The translations under genes were made by a program, and so were the position numbers. Shown in pieces: positions 59,468 through 64,000 of a DNA stretch of 64,000 bases. Position 1 is the stretch's first letter, and every line of letters starts with the position of its first letter. Source of the DNA: Hominimerdicola alba 8 (GTDB lineage Bacteria > Bacillota > Clostridia > Oscillospirales > Ruminococcaceae); NCBI RefSeq assembly GCF_000178155.2, contig NZ_ADKM02000085.1, positions 1-64,000 of the forward strand, given 5' to 3'. The notes under the pieces were generated by a model that worked only from the letters and a program-made list of their open reading frames with translations, was not told the DNA's origin and searched no databases.

Positions 59468-60634
59468 TCATTTGCAGAGAGCGTCTGCAAGTTCGTTGAG
59501 TTTGGCTTCGCTTTCTATGTCAAGGGAAGACTTGATGGTCACCACAGGCTCAACAAGGTTGATATCCTTGAACTTCTCGACATAGCTTTTCATTACGCGG
59601 GCTGCGCTGGGTGCCCATGAACCGTTCTCCACCATTGCTATAGTGCGGTTGCGGTAGGTCTTGTCACGCAGGTGCATGAGGAACTCTTCCATAACGGGGA
59701 ACACACCGCCGTCATAGCTTGATGCCATCAGTACCAGTCTGTCATAGCGGAATGCGTCCTCAACGCTCTCAGCCCAGTCTTCACGGGCAAGGTCTGCAAG
59801 AACGACCTTTTCTGCGCCGCGTTCTTCAAGCATGGTGCAGAATTTCTCTGCGGCAGTCAGGGTGTTGCCGTGAATAGATGCACATGCAACGAAGATGCCC
59901 TTTTCTTCGGGCTGGTAACTCGACCATGTGTTATAAAGGTCAAGATAATAGCTGAGGTTCTCGGTCAGCATAGGACCATGCAGAGGGAGTATCATCTTGA
60001 TATCCAGTGCGGAAGCCTTCTTGAGGACTGCCTGCACCTGTGCGCCGTACTTGCCGACAATGTTGAAATAGTATCTTCTTGCCTCGCAAGCCCAGTCTTC
60101 ATCGGTATCCAGTGTGCCGAATTTGCCGAAAGCATCAGCTGAGAAGAATGCCTTTTCACTCTCTTCGTAAGTCATCATTACCTCAGGCCAGTGTACCATA
60201 GGGGTCATAAAGAACTTAAGTGTATGGCTGCCAAGTTCAAGTGTATCGCCCTCTTTAACGGTAATAAAGTTGAAACTCAGACCAGGAATGTGGAAGAACT
60301 GACCCAGCAGAGTAAGGGTCTTGGCGTTGCCTACAACTTTCATGTCGGGATATTCAGCCATGAGTGCGGCTACGTTTGCAGAATGGTCAGGCTCGACATG
60401 CTGAACAACGAGATAATCAACAGCCCTGCCGTTAAGTGCTTTTTTCAGGTTTGCGAACCACTGATCACGTACACGGCGGTCAGCTGTATCCATAACGCAT
60501 ACCTTGTTGTCCAGTATAACGTATGAATTGTAAGCCATGCCGTTCGGGACGATGTACTGGTTCTCGAAAAGATCGAGGTCCTTGTCATCGGCGCCGATAT
60601 AGATAATATTGTCAGAAAAATCAGTATTAGCCAT
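59468..60634 (-). CDS. fprA: A-type flavoprotein (flavodiiron oxygen/NO reductase)
   Basis: A 388-residue enzyme: N-terminal metallo-beta-lactamase-like diiron domain (about 1-245) and C-terminal flavodoxin domain (about 250-388). Iron ligands are HVEPDHSAN (HxExDH, about 80), HWPEVMM and LPLHGPMLTE. The FMN site begins VACASIHGNTLTAAEKF, with ASSYDGGVFPVMEEFL and NGSWAPSAARVM. It reduces O2 to water, or NO to N2O, protecting anaerobes. TAGGAGGTTATAAA precedes the ATG, and a TTGACT-17-TATAAT promoter lies upstream. Length normal. Confidence 0.94.
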   Translation of the reverse strand: MANTDFSDNIIYIGADDKDLDLFENQYIVPNGMAYNSYVILDNKVCVMDTADRRVRDQWFANLKKALNGRAVDYLVVQHVEPDHSANVAALMAEYPDMKVVGNAKTLTLLGQFFHIPGLSFNFITVKEGDTLELGSHTLKFFMTPMVHWPEVMMTYEESEKAFFSADAFGKFGTLDTDEDWACEARRYYFNIVGKYGAQVQAVLKKASALDIKMILPLHGPMLTENLSYYLDLYNTWSSYQPEEKGIFVACASIHGNTLTAAEKFCTMLEERGAEKVVLADLAREDWAESVEDAFRYDRLVLMASSYDGGVFPVMEEFLMHLRDKTYRNRTIAMVENGSWAPSAARVMKSYVEKFKDINLVEPVVTIKSSLDIESEAKLNELADALCK

Positions 60635-60665
60635 AATTTTATAACCTCCTAAATTAGTATAAAAT

Positions 60666-60694
60666 ATTATAGCATATTACAGTAAAAAAGTCAA
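60666..60694 (-). promoter_or_regulatory. Promoter of fprA
   Basis: Minus strand TTGACT (60694-60689), 17-bp spacer, TATAAT (60671-60666). Confidence 0.75.
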
Positions 60695-60813
60695 TGACAT
60701 TTGCAGAGATAATACACCATTCGGCAGATGCGTGTCGTTTTCGGCGGGAAAAACATACTTTCAATAACCAATTTTTGGTTACAATAAGATGGCGATATTT
60801 ACAAAAAATTCAA

Positions 60814-60862
60814 TTGACATCTGTGCATTATGATGTTATAATTAGTTAGAAAACTAACTAAT
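60814..60862 (+). promoter_or_regulatory. Promoter and palindromic operator of the MarR-ABC operon
   Basis: TTGACA (60814-60819), 17-bp spacer, TATAAT (60837-60842). An inverted repeat follows: ATTAGTTAG (60841-60849), AAAA, CTAACTAAT (60854-60862). It overlaps the -10 box and start point, a normal place for MarR autorepression. Confidence 0.75.
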
Positions 60863-60885
60863 ATGAGGGGGGAAGTGTCATTAAA

Positions 60886-61359
60886 ATGAAAAACGACCAC
60901 ACCAGAATGCCAAGACTTCTGCTGGAGAGGAAAGATGCCAAGCCATCGATGTTTGTGAACGATGTATCACGCATGTTCATGCACCGCGTAAGGCGTGAGT
61001 GTGAGCAAAACGGTGTGCCGAACGGTTACCACAGGATACTTATGGAATTATCACACAATGATGGTGCTACTCAGCTTCAATTGGTCAATCTGACGCACCT
61101 GACAGCGCCGACTGTTTCGGTCGCGCTGGGCAAGATGGAAAGCGAGGGTCTGGTCACCCGACAGGCTGACACTGCGGATATGAGGGTGATGAAAGTTTGC
61201 CTGACTGAAAAGGGGCGCGGGAAAGTAGCAGGTGTCAGGGAGATATTCCACAGGGCTGATGATGCACTGGTCAAAGGCATACCGCAGGAGGAACTTGACA
61301 TTGCGATGAAAGTTCTTCGGAAAATGCTTGTAAATTTGCTGGAGGAGGAAGATAAGTGA
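60886..61359 (+). CDS. MarR-family transcriptional regulator
   Basis: A 157-residue winged-helix repressor. The recognition part is ATQLQLVNLTHLTAPTVSVA (about 64-83), the wing ESEGLVTRQADTADMRVMKV. Helices at both ends make the dimer. The palindrome covering the -10 box is the likely binding site. The first exporter gene overlaps its end (GTGA), so it most likely represses its own ABC exporter until a toxic compound binds. GGGGGGAAG lies 11 bases before the ATG. Confidence 0.9.
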   Translation: MKNDHTRMPRLLLERKDAKPSMFVNDVSRMFMHRVRRECEQNGVPNGYHRILMELSHNDGATQLQLVNLTHLTAPTVSVALGKMESEGLVTRQADTADMRVMKVCLTEKGRGKVAGVREIFHRADDALVKGIPQEELDIAMKVLRKMLVNLLEEEDK

Positions 61360-63083
61360 AGCTGGTAAAATATATCAGACCATACATGCTGTTCGTGCTG
61401 CTTGCGCCTGTCAGCATGGTGGGAGAAGTAATGATGGACTTGTTACAGCCAAAACTGATGTCTAAAATCGTGGACGAGGGCGTGCTGGGCAGCAGTATGG
61501 ATGTCATCATAAAGACGGGCATACTTATGCTTATAACCGTTATCTTTGGCGGATTTTGCGGTGCTGGTTCGGCATTTTTTGCGGGCTGCGCTTCGCAGGG
61601 TTTTTCAAGAGATGTGAGAAATGACCTGTTCTCGCGCGTGATGGGACTGTCATTTCAGCAGACAGACAAGTTCACCACAGGTTCGCTGGTGACGAGGATA
61701 ACCGCAGATATCACAGCGTTACAGCAGATGGTTGATTTCCTTATACGCGGATTTGTGCGTAACATCATCATGTTTGTGGGCGGTATCATCATGATGCTGA
61801 GCCTTGCAAAGAGTTTCGGCATTATAATCGCGGTTGCACTGCCTGTTGAAGCGGTCATCGTGGTGCTGATAATGCGGCGGGCAAATCCACTTTACGGGAT
61901 AGTTGCAAAGCGTCTTGACAGCGTGAATTCGGTCATGCAGGAAAATGTCAGCGGTGCAAGAGTCGTAAAGGCGTATGTTCGCGAAAAGCATGAAGAAGCG
62001 CGTTTTAATGATGCGAATATGGGGCTGACAGAGGCGAACCTGAAAGTTCAGCAGCTTATGGCACTCCTTTCGCCGCTGCTTATGGTAATCATGAATTTCT
62101 CGGTAATTGCAGTCATATATATTGGCGGCTGGCAGGTGCAGGCGAAGGAAATGCAGGTTGGCGAGGTAATGGCGGCTATCACCTATCTGACGCAGGTGCT
62201 TCACGGCATTATGATGATCTCGATGATGTTCCAGACGATGGCGAGGGCGAGCGCATCGGGCAAAAGAGTCCTTGAAGTGCTTGATACCGAGCCGGTCATA
62301 AATGACGGTGATGGTAATGTAAGCGGTACAGAAAAAGGTACTGTTACATTTAGAAATGTGACTTTCGCATACCCTGAGTCCAGCGGTGAACCTGTGCTGA
62401 CCGCCATAGATCTTGAAATAAAATCGGGCGAAACTGTGGCGATACTCGGTGCGACGGGTTCGGGCAAATCTTCGCTGGTAAACCTTATACCGCGCTTTTA
62501 CGATGCCGATGCGGGCGAAGTGCTGGTGGACGGCGTGAATGTCAGAGAATACAAGCTGGAGGAACTGCGCAGGCGCGTTGGCATAGTTTTGCAGAAGAGT
62601 GAACTGTTCTCTGCTTCGGTGGCTGAAAATATCCGCTGGGGCGACGAGTCTGCCGATATGGAGAACATAATGAATGCCGCTAAGATAGCGCAGGCAGATG
62701 AATTCATCTCGCGCATGCCTGATGGTTATGACAGTATGATAGCCGAGAAAGGCGCATCACTTTCGGGTGGACAGAAACAGAGAATGTCCATAGCAAGAGC
62801 AGTCCTGAAAAAGCCTGAGATACTTATATTTGATGACTCGACTTCTGCCCTTGACTTAGGTACGGAAGCAAGGCTGCAGGCGGCGCTGAAGGAGAGTCTT
62901 AGAGGGACTACGGTCATAATGATAGCACAGCGCATCGCAAGTGTCAAAAACTGCGACAGGATAGTAGTGCTGGATCACGGCGCTGTTGTAGGCTGTGACA
63001 CACATGAAAGACTGTTGGCAGACTGCGAGGTCTACCGCGATATCTATGATTCACAGGTGAAAACGAACGGAGGTGAGGTCTGA
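61356..63083 (+). CDS. ABC exporter half-transporter (first of a heterodimer)
   Basis: A 575-residue exporter: six-helix domain (about 1-310) and ATPase (about 330-575). Walker A is LGATGSGKSSLVNL, signature LSGGQKQRMSIA, Walker B ILIFDDSTSALDLGTE. The residue after the Walker B Asp is Asp, not the catalytic Glu, and the position differs from the usual DEATS. Such degenerate sites mark one subunit of heterodimeric exporters (BmrCD/LmrCD-like), whose partner follows at once with a one-base overlap. It probably exports drugs or toxic metabolites. The start is a GTG overlapping the marR stop. Confidence 0.9.
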   Translation: MKLVKYIRPYMLFVLLAPVSMVGEVMMDLLQPKLMSKIVDEGVLGSSMDVIIKTGILMLITVIFGGFCGAGSAFFAGCASQGFSRDVRNDLFSRVMGLSFQQTDKFTTGSLVTRITADITALQQMVDFLIRGFVRNIIMFVGGIIMMLSLAKSFGIIIAVALPVEAVIVVLIMRRANPLYGIVAKRLDSVNSVMQENVSGARVVKAYVREKHEEARFNDANMGLTEANLKVQQLMALLSPLLMVIMNFSVIAVIYIGGWQVQAKEMQVGEVMAAITYLTQVLHGIMMISMMFQTMARASASGKRVLEVLDTEPVINDGDGNVSGTEKGTVTFRNVTFAYPESSGEPVLTAIDLEIKSGETVAILGATGSGKSSLVNLIPRFYDADAGEVLVDGVNVREYKLEELRRRVGIVLQKSELFSASVAENIRWGDESADMENIMNAAKIAQADEFISRMPDGYDSMIAEKGASLSGGQKQRMSIARAVLKKPEILIFDDSTSALDLGTEARLQAALKESLRGTTVIMIAQRIASVKNCDRIVVLDHGAVVGCDTHERLLADCEVYRDIYDSQVKTNGGEV

Positions 63084-64000
63084 TGCCCCCCATGCCACCA
63101 AATCCAAACAATAAACAACAGGGTCCTGGCGGACGGCACGCGGCTCTGGTAAATGCGGAGAAACCGCGCAACGCGAAAGAAACTCTCGGCAAACTGCTGA
63201 GTTACATCGGCAGGAGCAGATACATCTTTTTCGGGCTTATGGCGGTCATGCTGATCATGACATTGCTTGGTCTTGCAGCACCTTACATTCAGCAGATAGC
63301 AATTGACTGCATAACTCTTGATAAAGACAAACTGTCCGTAAACACTGACAAGCTGATGAAGTCACTGATAGCGCTGGGCGGAGTTTATCTGCTTAACTCT
63401 GCGTTTTCTTACATGCAGGGGATATTCTCTGCAAGGCTTTCACAACGTACTGTCAGCACCATGAGGCGCGACTTGTTCGGTGACTTGGTAAGGCTGCCGA
63501 TAAAATACTTCGACACTCACAAACACGGCGATATAATGAGCCGAATGACCAACGATGTCGAAAACATCTCGAATACTATCTCGCAGTCGATAGGGTCGCT
63601 TATATCTGGTGTGCTGACAGTCATCGGGTCGATAGTTATAATGCTGATATATTCGCCGCTGTTGACGCTCATATCGCTTTCAACAGTGGTACTGACAATA
63701 TTTGTGTCAGGCAAGATGACAAAATTCATGCGCAAATATTTCCTTGAACAGCAGATAATACTCGGTCGGCTGAACGGTCATGTGGAGGAAATGGTGACGG
63801 GCTGCCGAACTGTGGCTTCATATTCTAAGGAGAAAGCGGCGGCACAGCAGTTCAATGAAATGAGCGATGAACTTCGCAAAACAGGCATTCGTGCGCAGAT
63901 CTGCGGCGGCGTTATGGGTCCGCTGATGAACTGCATATCGAATTTCGGGTTTGTGCTGATCGCGGCTTTCGGCGGGTGGTTCAGTTTTAAAGGCTGGATC
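63083..64000 (+). CDS. ABC exporter half-transporter (second), cut by the window edge
   Basis: The first 306 codons of a second exporter subunit; it runs open past the right edge. The N-terminus is Pro/Asn/Gln-rich (MPPMPPNPNNKQQGPGGRHA), then membrane helices start at about 48 (YIFFGLMAVMLIMTLLGLAA). ABC-transmembrane motifs KYFDTHKHGDIMSRMTNDVE and VEEMVTGCRTVASYSKEKAA are visible. The start shares a base with the partner's stop (TGATG). The ATPase lies outside, so whether it carries the intact catalytic Glu cannot be seen here. Confidence 0.9.
   Translation, partial: MPPMPPNPNNKQQGPGGRHAALVNAEKPRNAKETLGKLLSYIGRSRYIFFGLMAVMLIMTLLGLAAPYIQQIAIDCITLDKDKLSVNTDKLMKSLIALGGVYLLNSAFSYMQGIFSARLSQRTVSTMRRDLFGDLVRLPIKYFDTHKHGDIMSRMTNDVENISNTISQSIGSLISGVLTVIGSIVIMLIYSPLLTLISLSTVVLTIFVSGKMTKFMRKYFLEQQIILGRLNGHVEEMVTGCRTVASYSKEKAAAQQFNEMSDELRKTGIRAQICGGVMGPLMNCISNFGFVLIAAFGGWFSFKGWI

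Overview
The window reads as a chromosome segment of a gut or rumen clostridium, most likely Ruminococcus or a close relative. Signs are the mixed 38-50% GC coding style, lipoproteins and surface proteins with Ser/Thr/Asp-rich linkers, a Ktr potassium system, LPxTG pili, and nearly canonical TTGACA-17-TATAAT promoters. The genus call is inference; no rRNA is present.

Positions 1-22,496 form the right-hand part of an integrative conjugative element (ICE) in tRNA-Leu. Its right end is a 53-bp copy of the 3' half of a tRNA-Leu (anticodon loop TAA) at 22,444-22,496, next to tandem 10-bp repeats that look like integrase arm sites. The intact tRNA and the left end must lie outside the window. Conjugation genes are recognisable: oriT-like region and MobC (1-654), PcfB and VirD4 coupling protein, DUF6017-type replication protein (16.8-21.9 kb). 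The module is decayed. The relaxase is missing, VirD4 is cut before Walker B, a large polyvalent protein survives only as a fragment, a serine recombinase lacks its catalytic domain, and the tyrosine integrase lacks its catalytic tyrosine.

The ICE carries two cargo blocks. The first (1.1-8.2 kb) is an Agr-type quorum-sensing cassette (response regulator, histidine kinase, AgrD, AgrB) with a 21-bp-period pair of direct repeats before agrD. It continues into a small secreted protein, a lipoprotein and a three-gene ABC transporter. The layout resembles a quorum-controlled bacteriocin with LanI/LanFEG-like self-protection and is the best candidate for an undescribed system. The second (8.7-13.5 kb) is a c-di-GMP block: an EAL protein and a LacI-like sensor-GGDEF gene split by a frameshift. 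Two 64-bp repeats bracket it.

From 22.5 kb the DNA looks chromosomal: ilvB, ktrAB, a binding-protein/diguanylate cyclase pair, a GNAT acetyltransferase, and a 1,927-residue transglutaminase-like/DUF4011/SF1 helicase/nuclease protein that may act in defence. A sortase pilus operon follows (coiled-coil protein, signal peptidase, giant Cna-B adhesin, major pilin, class C sortase, duplicated-domain lipoprotein). Next come glutathione peroxidase, a ZIP transporter, queH, an AraC regulator, an orphan sugar-binding lipoprotein, a surface protein, an ECF sigma factor with a PASTA anti-sigma candidate, a flavodiiron protein, and a MarR-controlled heterodimeric ABC exporter that runs off the right edge. 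A roughly 103-bp MITE-like inverted-repeat element occurs as two full copies and two end fragments in this half.
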